A DNA stretch of 44,767 nucleotides from a virus: the IMG/VR virus record IMGVR_UViG_3300019124_000089, positions 1 to 44,767 of that record; one strand, written 5' to 3'. This document shows, piece by piece, positions 1 through 6,441 of this stretch. Positions within the stretch are counted from its first letter, which is position 1. Each line of letters starts with the position of its first letter. A program made the position numbers and the translations under genes. The notes under the pieces are model-generated. The model was not told the origin of the DNA, made no database searches, and saw only the letters and a program-made list of their open reading frames with translations.

Positions 1-1140
1 CTATTTGTCCACAGCTTTTACGGCGGATACTTGCTTCATACTGGCCTCCAGCAAGTCGGCGACATCGCGCTGCATGTTCTCCATGAGATGGGCGTAGCGA
101 TCGAGGAAAATCTGAACGTTAGAATGGCCGAGGCGCTCGGCGGCGACTTTTGCATTCACGCCCATATGGAGGAGCATACTAGCGTGGGAGTGTCGTAAGT
201 CGTGGAATCGGATCTTTCGAAGCCCCGCTCTCTTGGAGAGGAGTTCAAAGGATTCAGTCAAGCGTTTCGGCTTCATCGGTTCACCGTATTCGTCGCAACA
301 GACCAGGTCGTGCTTCGCGTACATCTTTCGGTTGGCCATCTTCTGTTCGTTAACTATCCGACGCCTCTCCAGTAGGCTGGTGATCAGTGTATCGCCGATC
401 GCGATCTGCCGGCTGCTGGTTTTCGTCTTCGGTGTTTGGATGATGACGCCGCTACGCGTATGGTTGACTGTCTGGATGACCGTGATGGTTTTCTTCTCGA
501 AGTCTATATCCCGCCAGCGGAGCCCGAGCACTTCACCTCGGCGCATTCCGGTGTGGATCGCTAGCGCGTAGACGATGTAATGCCGGTGCCCTTCCGCAAC
601 CTGGAGGAAGTGCAGGCATTCGTCCATCGTCCAAAACTGCATTTCTTTCCGCTCGACTTTTGGTGTCTTGACCTTATCCATAATGTTCGTGGGAAGCAGA
701 TCCCACACATAGGCTTGCCGTAACGCCCTGCGGAGGGTTGCGTGAATGTTCTTAACGTACTCGCTGGAATAGTCTTTGCGAAGCTTCGTGTAAAATTGGT
801 TAATAACGAGCGGAGTGAGTTGTTGCAGTTTAATTCGTCCGAGGGCGGGAATTATGCGTGCCTCGATCACTGTCCGCTCTGTATCGAAAGCGGTGGGCTT
901 GTAGTTCGGTTGGATGTGCTCCAGATACATCTTCAGGTATTCCGCGACCGTGATCTTATTTTCCTCTACGTAGAGCCCTTTGTTAACCTTCGTGATTTCC
1001 TCCGCGCATGCCGCTTCTGCTTCGCCTTGCGTTTTAAATCCGCTTTTCATCTTCTGGCGCCGTTTACCCGTGGCCGGGTCCGGTGGCAAATCGAATACGT
1101 ACGCCCAAGTCTTACCGCGCTGAAAAACTCTTCCTCTCAT
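1..1140 (-). CDS. int: Tyrosine-family phage integrase
   Basis: Site-specific recombinase that would integrate and excise the phage. The N-terminal part (about 1-55) resembles an AP2-like arm-binding domain, 60-150 is a SAM-like core-binding domain, and 165-370 is the catalytic domain. Visible catalytic residues are R200 (TGMRRGE), H313 and R316 (HDLRH), H339 (LGHS) and the nucleophile Y349 (DRYAHL). At 379 residues it has the usual length and looks intact. The ATG at 1140 has a GGAGTGAT ribosome site and lies 2 bases after the ImmA stop, so the two are co-transcribed. The stop codon is at the window edge, so attP is expected just outside. Confidence 0.97.
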   Translation of the reverse strand: MRGRVFQRGKTWAYVFDLPPDPATGKRRQKMKSGFKTQGEAEAACAEEITKVNKGLYVEENKITVAEYLKMYLEHIQPNYKPTAFDTERTVIEARIIPALGRIKLQQLTPLVINQFYTKLRKDYSSEYVKNIHATLRRALRQAYVWDLLPTNIMDKVKTPKVERKEMQFWTMDECLHFLQVAEGHRHYIVYALAIHTGMRRGEVLGLRWRDIDFEKKTITVIQTVNHTRSGVIIQTPKTKTSSRQIAIGDTLITSLLERRRIVNEQKMANRKMYAKHDLVCCDEYGEPMKPKRLTESFELLSKRAGLRKIRFHDLRHSHASMLLHMGVNAKVAAERLGHSNVQIFLDRYAHLMENMQRDVADLLEASMKQVSAVKAVDK

Positions 1141-1142
1141 GT

Positions 1143-1745
1143 CTATATCACTCCATTCTTCTTACGTTGGATCGCACGTAGGTCCTGGATGGCCTGCAGC
1201 ACATGAGGCTTTGTAACGTCGATGCCATGAGGAACGCGGAACCGCCGCGTGCGCTTTAGCATTTCACCGTCGATAATTCGATTATGTATTTGCTCAAGCC
1301 GACGCATTACGAGGGTAAGGGGGAGTCTGAATTCTTCAGCGACAGCCTTTCCGTAGTTCTCGGCCGGTACGCCTGGGAAGTCATGTAGCATAAACACTGG
1401 CAACGCCGCAGCGAGTTGAAACTGCCCCGCCTGAATCTCTTGCAGCTCCACGAAGGCATCGGGAAGATCATCTTGTCTCCCACAATGGCGGAGGGGATGC
1501 GTAAGTTCGTGAAAAAATTCGGCTCGTAAATCAGGCTCAGGCAGGCGCTTGTCCAACAAGATGAGCCGGTACCCGTCGTGACCGTCCTGCCACTCAGCAA
1601 TGGAGCGGCCATGATAGTAGGCAACCTCAACGTCGAAACTGGCGGCGATCCTCTCAATGCACATGTCAGAGGGAGAAACAATACCATGGCGCTGATAATG
1701 AGAATTGATGAGCAATTCGAGATCGGTTGGTTTGTAGCGTTCCAT
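1143..1745 (-). CDS. immA: ImmA/IrrE-family metallopeptidase
   Basis: Zinc metallopeptidase of the ImmA/IrrE (DUF955) family, which in ICEBs1 and related phages cleaves the CI-type repressor to induce the element. The zinc motif is HELTH at residues 79-83. The C-terminal third is a probable partner-binding region. The ATG at 1745 has a GGAGG site 6 bases upstream. It is immediately followed by the integrase, so both would be expressed together. A LexA-like box sits 44 bases upstream (1789-1802), suggesting SOS control. The likely substrate is the repressor at 2303-2614. That link is inference. Confidence 0.93.
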   Translation of the reverse strand: MERYKPTDLELLINSHYQRHGIVSPSDMCIERIAASFDVEVAYYHGRSIAEWQDGHDGYRLILLDKRLPEPDLRAEFFHELTHPLRHCGRQDDLPDAFVELQEIQAGQFQLAAALPVFMLHDFPGVPAENYGKAVAEEFRLPLTLVMRRLEQIHNRIIDGEMLKRTRRFRVPHGIDVTKPHVLQAIQDLRAIQRKKNGVI

Positions 1746-1788
1746 GCATGCCTCCGTGTGGATATGTTGGTAAAGTTGAGGATATATA

Positions 1789-1802
1789 GGAATGTATGTT
1801 CG
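1789..1802 (-). promoter_or_regulatory. Candidate LexA/DinR (SOS) box
   Basis: The minus strand reads CGAACATACATTCC, which matches the Bacillus DinR box CGAACRNRYGTTYC at all but one position (A for G). It lies between a weak -35-like CGGACA (1808-1813) and an AT-rich -10-like CTATAT (1784-1789), exactly where a repressor would block transcription of the peptidase-integrase pair. The match to the consensus is seen directly. SOS control is inferred. Confidence 0.55.
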
Positions 1803-1821
1803 TTTTTTGTCCGAAAATAAA

Positions 1822-1834
1822 AGCCCTAACGGGC
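1822..1834 (-). terminator. Rho-independent terminator of the repressor transcript
   Basis: On the minus strand a short GGCCC-GTTA-GGGCT hairpin is followed by TTTTATTTT. It lies just after the membrane-protein gene that ends at 1839 and would separate the lysogeny transcript from the peptidase-integrase unit. The stem is short, so efficiency is uncertain. Confidence 0.5.
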
Positions 1835-1838
1835 CAAA

Positions 1839-2264
1839 TTAATAAAAATGTTCAACAAATGCGTCCGAAAATCCGGATGTAAAAGCATTTAGAGGCATTA
1901 AGTCTGAACCCCAATCAACTTTTCCAAACACACGCAATATTTCCTCTTCGGTAGGGAGATCTCCACAGTCTTCAGCTCCCCAACAATAATAATCATATTC
2001 CCGCGCCTTCAAGACCTTCAGAGATGCATTCCGTGCTTCGCTCAAGGATCTGGGTTTACCATAGTCATCCTCATACATTGATGCAGTTACTTTTCCCCAA
2101 AGTCGACCATTGGAGTAAGCTCGTTGAGCGATGTCGTCATATTGTTCTTGTTTCTTTTCGCTATCATCTTTAAAGATGTTGATCCCCATATCCAAAGCCA
2201 AAGTAAAAAATTTTATAGTTCCGAAAATGATTAGAAATGTAGTAATCACGTTTAGAGGTCTCAT
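1839..2264 (-). CDS. Small membrane protein downstream of the repressor
   Basis: Unrecognised protein of 141 residues with one strong N-terminal membrane helix (NVITTFLIIFGTIKFFTLAL) followed by a charged, soluble C-terminal part. I chose the ATG at 2264 because it has a GAGGGAAGT ribosome site. An upstream in-frame ATG at 2336 would overlap the repressor gene by 34 bases and has no clear site. It follows the repressor on the same strand and is closed by its own terminator, so it is probably expressed in the lysogen. That position is typical of superinfection-exclusion or lysogenic-conversion genes, but no function can be read from the sequence. Confidence 0.75.
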   Translation of the reverse strand: MRPLNVITTFLIIFGTIKFFTLALDMGINIFKDDSEKKQEQYDDIAQRAYSNGRLWGKVTASMYEDDYGKPRSLSEARNASLKVLKAREYDYYCWGAEDCGDLPTEEEILRVFGKVDWGSDLMPLNAFTSGFSDAFVEHFY

Positions 2265-2302
2265 ACTTCCCTCAAGAGAATCCCCATCGGCTGGGGGAGT
2301 TG

Positions 2303-2614
2303 CTATTTCTCCTCCCCAGATTTCCGTTTGCGCCACTCGTGAATAAACGCTTCAGCCGCAGCTCGTTCCTCAGGAGTCCAGTCCTTGCCGCCGCCGAAAT
2401 AAGCCCGGCCACCGACAGGTTCAATACCCAATAGAAAATCGGTTGAAACCTCATAAAGTTCCGCCAATTTCTTCAATGTTTCTGTATCCGGATCCCGATA
2501 ATCACGTTCATAGTTTGAAAGGACAGTATTTGTGATGCCAAGCTTTTCGGCGACAAATAATTGGGACCATCCTTTTTTCTCACGAGCGCCCTTCAATCTT
2601 TCTCCAAGCGTCAT
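2303..2614 (-). CDS. CI-type repressor, XRE helix-turn-helix
   Basis: DNA-binding repressor of 103 residues. Residues 3-60 form an XRE/Cro-C1 domain (LGERLKGAREKKGWSQ, then VAEKLGITNTVLSNYE), followed by a short charged tail. There is no LexA-like autoprotease domain, which fits inactivation by the separate ImmA peptidase. It is transcribed divergently from the Cro-like gene across a 165-bp region holding the operators. It probably maintains lysogeny by blocking the rightward promoter at 2706-2734. Confidence 0.92.
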   Translation of the reverse strand: MTLGERLKGAREKKGWSQLFVAEKLGITNTVLSNYERDYRDPDTETLKKLAELYEVSTDFLLGIEPVGGRAYFGGGKDWTPEERAAAEAFIHEWRKRKSGEEK

Positions 2615-2661
2615 CGCTCATTCCGCCCATACTTTTTTATTTATCTGTATCATATCAAGGA

Positions 2662-2676
2662 TTCACGGTATGTGAA
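2662..2676. promoter_or_regulatory. Dyad TTCAC-N5-GTGAA in the repressor upstream region
   Basis: A perfect 5-bp inverted repeat (TTCAC GGTAT GTGAA) lies between the divergent repressor and Cro-like genes, on the repressor side. It is a candidate operator or part of the leftward promoter. It is not identical to the 13-bp word repeated farther right, so it may bind a different protein or be chance. Confidence 0.35.
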
Positions 2677-2705
2677 ATATAATCCACAAATAGTTGAAAA
2701 AAATG

Positions 2706-2734
2706 TTGACTTTCACTTAACGTGGAAATATAAT
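2706..2734 (+). promoter_or_regulatory. Rightward early promoter (PR-like)
   Basis: TTGACT (2706-2711) and a perfect TATAAT (2729-2734) are separated by 17 bp, a near-consensus sigma-A promoter reading toward the Cro-like gene. The first operator-like word (2715-2727) lies between the two boxes, and a second (2753-2765) lies just past the expected start site. This is what a repressed lytic promoter should look like. Confidence 0.88.
2715..2727 (+). promoter_or_regulatory. Operator copy 1
   Basis: ACTTAACGTGGAA lies inside the 17-bp spacer of the rightward promoter. It differs at one base from the copies at 2753-2765 (direct) and 2975-2987 (inverted). Binding here would occlude RNA polymerase. 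Confidence 0.65.
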
Positions 2735-2752
2735 GATCCCATAGATAGTTAC

Positions 2753-2765
2753 ACTTTACGTGGAA
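2753..2765 (+). promoter_or_regulatory. Operator copy 2
   Basis: ACTTTACGTGGAA sits downstream of the promoter and next to the ribosome site of the Cro-like gene. It is identical to the inverted copy at 2975-2987. Confidence 0.65.
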
Positions 2766-2779
2766 TGGGGTGAGCGGAA

Positions 2780-3007
2780 TTGAAGTTGCACGAGCGGATC
2801 CGGATGGTTCGAAAGGCGAAGGGTATTTCTCAAACCCGTGTGGCGGAACAAGTGGGGATGACTGTTTCGAGTTACAACATGAAGGAACTTGGTAAACGGC
2901 CGATAAGCACGGATGAATTGGAGGGTATAGCTGGAGCTTTAGGGGAAAATGTCTCCTTTTTTTATGAGGATAATTTCCACGTAAAGTTGAATGAGGGGCT
3001 TGCATAG
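2780..3007 (+). CDS. Cro-like XRE regulator
   Basis: DNA-binding protein of 75 residues, essentially one XRE helix-turn-helix domain (KLHERIRMVRKAKGISQT, then VAEQVGMTVSSYNMKELG). It starts at TTG 2780 with a GGGGTGA ribosome site. It is the first gene of the rightward transcript, opposite the repressor, the classical place for Cro or an early activator. Its 3' end contains the third operator word in inverted orientation. The exact role (Cro or a second repressor) is inference. Confidence 0.88.
   Translation: MKLHERIRMVRKAKGISQTRVAEQVGMTVSSYNMKELGKRPISTDELEGIAGALGENVSFFYEDNFHVKLNEGLA
2975..2987 (-). promoter_or_regulatory. Operator copy 3, inverted, inside the Cro-like gene
   Basis: TTCCACGTAAAGT on the plus strand is the exact reverse complement of copy 2. 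It lies in the last codons of the Cro-like gene, 222 bp from copy 2, a distance compatible with looping or with control of downstream readthrough. Confidence 0.55.
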
Positions 3008-3021
3008 GGAGGTGAAACACC

Positions 3022-3342
3022 TTGGCAACGAATCCAATAGAAACCCCGGCAACATTGGCCGAGGCATTATTCCTCGCCGCGACGCTTGCTAAGGAGAACG
3101 AAGACCTCCGCCGGCAGCTCGCTGAGCTTATGACGAACCAATACCCGGAAGTTCTCCGGCCTGCACAAGTTGCGGAACTGATGAAGATTGGAGTCTCGAC
3201 AGTCAACGAATGGGTGAGGGAATGGGATAAGGATCCGGAGAACTCGCCGCTCCTTAACCGCAATCGGCAAAAAGGCGAGAAGGTTCTGATTTTGAAGTCG
3301 GAGCTTTACCACTGGTTGAAGAACCGGCGCCCGAGGGGGTAA
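3022..3342 (+). CDS. Helix-turn-helix protein, possible excisionase
   Basis: Protein of 106 residues starting at TTG 3022 after a GGGAGGTGA site. Residues 1-40 look helical and acidic. Residues 45-104 form a winged helix-turn-helix of the MerR/excisionase type (VLRPAQVAELMKIGVSTVNEW, then a wing ending LKSELYHWLKNR). Such proteins bind DNA and in phages often act as excisionase or early regulator. The gene is far from the integrase, so the excisionase role is only a suggestion. Confidence 0.85.
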   Translation: MATNPIETPATLAEALFLAATLAKENEDLRRQLAELMTNQYPEVLRPAQVAELMKIGVSTVNEWVREWDKDPENSPLLNRNRQKGEKVLILKSELYHWLKNRRPRG

Positions 3343-3345
3343 ACG

Positions 3346-3588
3346 ATGAAGCCCCGGTTCCGCTGGTTACGAAAAGACGCTTCACGAGATGCATGTGTTT
3401 GTATGACGGTCGCTCGGATGCGCTGCGAGGGAATGACGCTCGAACGCGCGCTGAACATTACGCTACCGAAGCACAGCAAGAATCCGGAGGCAATTTCGGC
3501 AGCGGAACGCAAACGGTTAGAAAACTCCGTGAAGGAGGTGATGGAGGGGAGGACCCGCCGGCAGGGGATCAGGGCTAGCGGGCATTGA
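3346..3588 (+). CDS. Small basic hypothetical protein
   Basis: Unrecognised 80-residue, strongly basic protein with no membrane segment. It follows the preceding helix-turn-helix gene by 3 bases and starts at ATG after a GGGGG-type site, so it is part of the early operon. The sequence has a cysteine pair (CVC) near the N-terminus but no clear motif. Confidence 0.75.
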   Translation: MKPRFRWLRKDASRDACVCMTVARMRCEGMTLERALNITLPKHSKNPEAISAAERKRLENSVKEVMEGRTRRQGIRASGH

Positions 3589-3702
3589 GGGAGAGGAGTA
3601 CTCGAGGAAGTTGTCCTAGGCTTGGTTTCATCGTAACAGCATACCTCCTCACGCGAGACCGAGCGGGACGTGCAAATTCCGCACAAGGAGGTGAAGAAAG
3701 GC

Positions 3703-4035
3703 ATGGCACAAGAGAAAATCAACATCCGCGCGAAGCAGCTGGGTGAGCTCCTACGAGAATGTCGGACCGCGGCGAGGTTGTCGCAAGCTGAACTCGGTAA
3801 CCGACTGAACATCGATCGATCGGTGGTCTCGCGGATCGAGAACGGCGATGTCTCTCCGTCCTACGAATTGGTGAAGCGCTGGGGCATCGCAACAAATTCT
3901 CGCGACGTGATTGGGCTCGAGTTCAGCGGCGCCGAGGATTGGAAGAAGGTCAGCACGATGAAGTCGGCATGGGAGCAGATCAAGACGATCGCGAATTCGG
4001 TGAACTTCCTGCGGAAAGGGCGAACGAAGAGGTGA
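3703..4035 (+). CDS. XRE-family DNA-binding protein
   Basis: Regulator of 110 residues. Residues 10-65 are a classic XRE domain (LGELLRECRTAARLSQAEL, then RSVVSRIENGDVSPS). The C-terminal 45 residues are helical and basic. The ATG at 3703 has a strong AAGGAGGTGA site. A GTG at 3670 in frame is less well placed. It is the fourth helix-turn-helix gene in this arm. A role in early gene timing is likely but unproved. Confidence 0.9.
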   Translation: MAQEKINIRAKQLGELLRECRTAARLSQAELGNRLNIDRSVVSRIENGDVSPSYELVKRWGIATNSRDVIGLEFSGAEDWKKVSTMKSAWEQIKTIANSVNFLRKGRTKR

Positions 4036-4118
4036 AGGTGTTCAGGTTGTTCAAACGATGGTTGCTCAGGTGGAGGAGATTCTTGGCGGAAATGGAGGAT
4101 GAGGACGATGTGTCCTAA
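4032..4118 (+). CDS. Possible 28-residue phage miniprotein
   Basis: A GTG at 4032 overlaps the previous stop codon and opens a short frame encoding a tryptophan- and arginine-rich N-terminal half (KVFRLFKRWLLRWRRF) and an acidic tail. Short FKRWL-type peptides occur at this position in Bacillus-group phages, as I recall them. There is no strong ribosome site, so expression would depend on translational coupling. Confidence 0.4.
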   Translation: MKVFRLFKRWLLRWRRFLAEMEDEDDVS

Positions 4119-4293
4119 GCAAATGGAGGGCGAGGAAGCGTTTGAACTTCTGGAGCAAATGTTCAAGGAATATCACCTGCAGGAATACGAGTTCGCGTTC
4201 GTTATTGCAAAATCCGAGTGGGAGCGAGTCTGCAAAGAAAATCGGGAAATGCGGTCGAAGATCGGCAAGATGGATCGGAGGGTTGCAGGATGA
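4099..4293 (+). CDS. Small acidic helical protein
   Basis: Unrecognised 64-residue protein, probably all helical, rich in Glu and Lys (EEAFELLEQMFKEYHLQEYE). It starts at ATG 4099 after GGAGGATGAGG and ends overlapping the next start codon (ATGA). No motif is visible. Confidence 0.7.
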   Translation: MRTMCPKQMEGEEAFELLEQMFKEYHLQEYEFAFVIAKSEWERVCKENREMRSKIGKMDRRVAG

Positions 4294-4442
4294 ACAACAG
4301 CGCGGCAATCGGATACGCGATCATTGCAGCCAAGGCGATCGGACTGAAGAAAGAGGAGATCGAGCGGCTGGGACGGACAATGGAAACAGCGATGGATTTC
4401 AACACTGAGGAAGTAGCGGAAGAGGTGTATCGGAAGTCATGA
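4290..4442 (+). CDS. Small conserved phage protein
   Basis: A 50-residue protein (MNNSAAIGYAIIAAKAIG onward) of a type common in early operons of Bacillus and Paenibacillus phages. It shows a hydrophobic N-terminal half and an acidic C-terminus ending EEVYRKS. The ATG at 4290 overlaps the preceding stop, and a longer in-frame start at 4218 would run far into the previous gene. Function unknown. Confidence 0.78.
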   Translation: MNNSAAIGYAIIAAKAIGLKKEEIERLGRTMETAMDFNTEEVAEEVYRKS

Positions 4443-4813
4443 CGCCGGGGCAAGAAATCAAAGCGGCATTCGATTACCGACGGACGATGCGGGATTACTT
4501 GGAAAGCGGAGCGATCATCGACGGCGCGGACGATTGGATCCGGATGGAGCTGCATAACCAGGAGCGCGAGATGCGCGGCGAGGTGGCGGCGGTGTTGCGG
4601 CTGGAATACGTGGCGAAAGCGGAACAGAAGTCTTGCCCACGGTGCAGCAACAGCGAGATTCGGGAGAGCGACCGATTTTGCAAGATTTGCGGATTGAAAT
4701 TACAGGCAGAAATGAAAAGACCCGCCGGCCAGGGCGAGTCAGGGTTGAGAGGCCGTCTAAAGCATCTCATTTCGTCCATTTTAGCACAACGGGAGGTAAA
4801 GCGAAATGCCTAA
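4439..4813 (+). CDS. Zinc-ribbon protein
   Basis: A 124-residue protein overlapping its upstream neighbour by 4 bases. Residues 1-60 are helical and charged. About 65-87 is a zinc ribbon (CPRCSNSEIRESDRFCKICG). The last 35 residues are basic. The 3' end runs through a CCATTTTAGCACAA element that precedes the next gene. Likely a nucleic-acid or protein-binding adaptor. No specific role can be given. Confidence 0.8.
   Translation: MTPGQEIKAAFDYRRTMRDYLESGAIIDGADDWIRMELHNQEREMRGEVAAVLRLEYVAKAEQKSCPRCSNSEIRESDRFCKICGLKLQAEMKRPAGQGESGLRGRLKHLISSILAQREVKRNA
4776..4796 (+). promoter_or_regulatory. CCATnnTAgCA element before a ribosome site (copy A)
   Basis: CCATTTTAGCACAACGGGAG precedes the start codon at 4806. 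It matches elements at 14736-14754 and 16447-16462, which are also directly fused to a Shine-Dalgarno sequence. Unlike those it has no hairpin upstream. Function unknown; possibly a translation or RNA-processing element. Confidence 0.4.
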
Positions 4814-5060
4814 CGTGGTTTCCCACTGCTGCCAAAGCGGAATCAGACCTGCGATTCGCAAGGAGTTTCCGACCGGCGGCTCGATATTCGGCCAGAGTTA
4901 CCTCGTGGACGTGTGCGAGGATTGCGGGAAAGAGTGCGACGCCGTGATGACGTGCACGTACTGCGGCGCCGAGGCGACGTCGGAGAGCCCGACATTCTAT
5001 CAGAACAATGAAGAGCGCTGCTACAACTGCGCTGAGGAAAAGGAGGCTGTGTCGGCATGA
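4806..5060 (+). CDS. Small cysteine-rich zinc-binding protein
   Basis: An 84-residue protein with three or four CxxC-type pairs (HCC near the start, CEDCGKEC, CTYCG, CYNC), consistent with two zinc ribbons. It overlaps both neighbours. The ATG at 4806 follows a GGGAGGTAAA site. Role unknown. Confidence 0.8.
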   Translation: MPNVVSHCCQSGIRPAIRKEFPTGGSIFGQSYLVDVCEDCGKECDAVMTCTYCGAEATSESPTFYQNNEERCYNCAEEKEAVSA

Positions 5061-5275
5061 CGGTTAGAGGATCGAAGTCCGGACCTCTCGTTCACATCGA
5101 ACGGGCGCTGGACGACAACGAGCAATATATCGGCAACGAAGTTTGGAGGCAGCTCGAAAAGGCCTTCGAGAAGGCCGACGACGAGACCGAGGAACTCGAG
5201 AAAGAACTCAAGGAGGCGCAGGAGCGCATCGAAGAGCTCGAGGCGAAAATCGCGGAATTGGAGGCTGAACGATAA
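5057..5275 (+). CDS. Coiled-coil protein
   Basis: A 72-residue protein whose residues 30-72 form an uninterrupted heptad coiled coil very rich in Glu and Lys. It overlaps the zinc-ribbon gene before it by 4 bases and the exonuclease start by one base. Such small proteins are typical companions of YqaJ/RecT recombination modules, but the function is unknown. Confidence 0.78.
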   Translation: MTVRGSKSGPLVHIERALDDNEQYIGNEVWRQLEKAFEKADDETEELEKELKEAQERIEELEAKIAELEAER

Positions 5276-6249
5276 TGGCAATGACCGTTGAGGCAGTAAC
5301 GAAAGGACTCGAACGATCGGAATGGCTGAAGCTCCGTAACCGCGGGATCGGCGGATCGGACGCGGCGGCGGTAGCCCGGCTGCATCCCTACAAGTCGCCG
5401 GTGGCCGTATGGCTCGAGAAAACGGGGCAGGTTACGCCGCCGGACCTCTCGAGCGAGTCAGCCGAATGGGGCAACATCCTCGAGGACGTCGTCGCAAAGC
5501 GGTTTTCCGAGAAGACGGGGCTGAAAATTCAGCGGAGCAACAAGCTGTACCGTCACCCGGAGCACCCGTTCATGCTCGGCAACATCGACCGCATGATCAC
5601 GGACAGCAACAAGCGCCGCGGGGTGCTCGAGGTGAAGACGACGAGCGAATTCAACAAAGACGAATGGATCGACGCCGGCGACACGGAAGAAGCGAGCCGG
5701 ATCCCGGACCACTACATGATCCAGCTGCAGCATTACCTCTCGGTGCTTGGCCTGGATTACGGATTCTTCGCAGTACTTATCGGCGGGAACAAGTTCCGCT
5801 ACAAATACGTCGAGCGCGACGAGCGCGTCATCAAATACTTAATCGAGCTCGAGAGCAAGTTCTGGCTCGAGAACGTGCAGAAGAAGATCCTTCCGGAGAT
5901 CGACGGCAGCAAGGCATCCACAGAGCTGCTCAGCTACCTGTATCCCGAATCGAAGCCGGAGAGCAGCATCGTGATTCCGGAGACCGAAGAGAACGCGAAG
6001 CTCATCGCAGACCTACACGAAGCGCGCGCGGCGGTAGGTGCGGCCGAGGAGCGGTTCGAAGGGCTCCGCAACCAGATCAAGATGCTAATGGCCGACAACG
6101 AAGAGGCGTACTTCCGCGGTGAGAAGGTGTTCACGTGGAAATCGAGCCAGCGGACGACGCTTGACTCGAAGGCACTGAAGAAAGAACTGCCGGACGTATA
6201 CGAACGGTTCGCGAAGACGTCGTCGACGCGGACGTTCTTGGTGAAATAG
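5275..6249 (+). CDS. yqaJ: YqaJ-family viral recombinase exonuclease
   Basis: Phage 5'-3' exonuclease of the YqaJ (lambda Exo-like) PD-(D/E)XK family, 324 residues. The family signature RGIGGSDAAAVA is at 23-34. Candidate metal-binding residues are E70 (WGNILE), D105 (GNIDRM), and E119 and K121 (LEVKTTSE). The C-terminal 90 residues are helical. It acts with the RecT annealase encoded at 6442 in single-strand annealing of phage DNA ends. It overlaps the previous stop by one base. Confidence 0.95.
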   Translation: MAMTVEAVTKGLERSEWLKLRNRGIGGSDAAAVARLHPYKSPVAVWLEKTGQVTPPDLSSESAEWGNILEDVVAKRFSEKTGLKIQRSNKLYRHPEHPFMLGNIDRMITDSNKRRGVLEVKTTSEFNKDEWIDAGDTEEASRIPDHYMIQLQHYLSVLGLDYGFFAVLIGGNKFRYKYVERDERVIKYLIELESKFWLENVQKKILPEIDGSKASTELLSYLYPESKPESSIVIPETEENAKLIADLHEARAAVGAAEERFEGLRNQIKMLMADNEEAYFRGEKVFTWKSSQRTTLDSKALKKELPDVYERFAKTSSTRTFLVK

Positions 6250-6259
6250 GGAGGAAACT

Positions 6260-6439
6260 ATGAAAAATTACAAGGTTAAGCAGTCGGACCCATCAAACGC
6301 ATTGTTTGCAGGTCAGGTCATCCAACCAGTATACGAAGACGCTAACGAAGTTATTATCCAGTCGCCTATGCCGGGTGTCATGCACCACATCAAGAAAAAC
6401 GGGGATTATTTTAAATCTCATCTCGAGGAGGTCAGATAA
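6260..6439 (+). CDS. Small hypothetical protein between exonuclease and RecT
   Basis: A 59-residue protein (MKNYKVKQSDPSNALFAGQV onward) starting at ATG 6260 with a perfect GGGAGGAAAC site and ending 2 bases before the RecT start. Predicted as mainly beta strands with a C-terminal helix. No motif recognised. The tight packing and ribosome site make it a real gene. Confidence 0.8.
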   Translation: MKNYKVKQSDPSNALFAGQVIQPVYEDANEVIIQSPMPGVMHHIKKNGDYFKSHLEEVR

Positions 6440-6441
6440 CC

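Noticed and set aside
1-1140. Attachment site next to the integrase
   Set aside because: The window stops exactly at the integrase stop codon and at the last ATPase start codon, so no flanking repeat could be compared.
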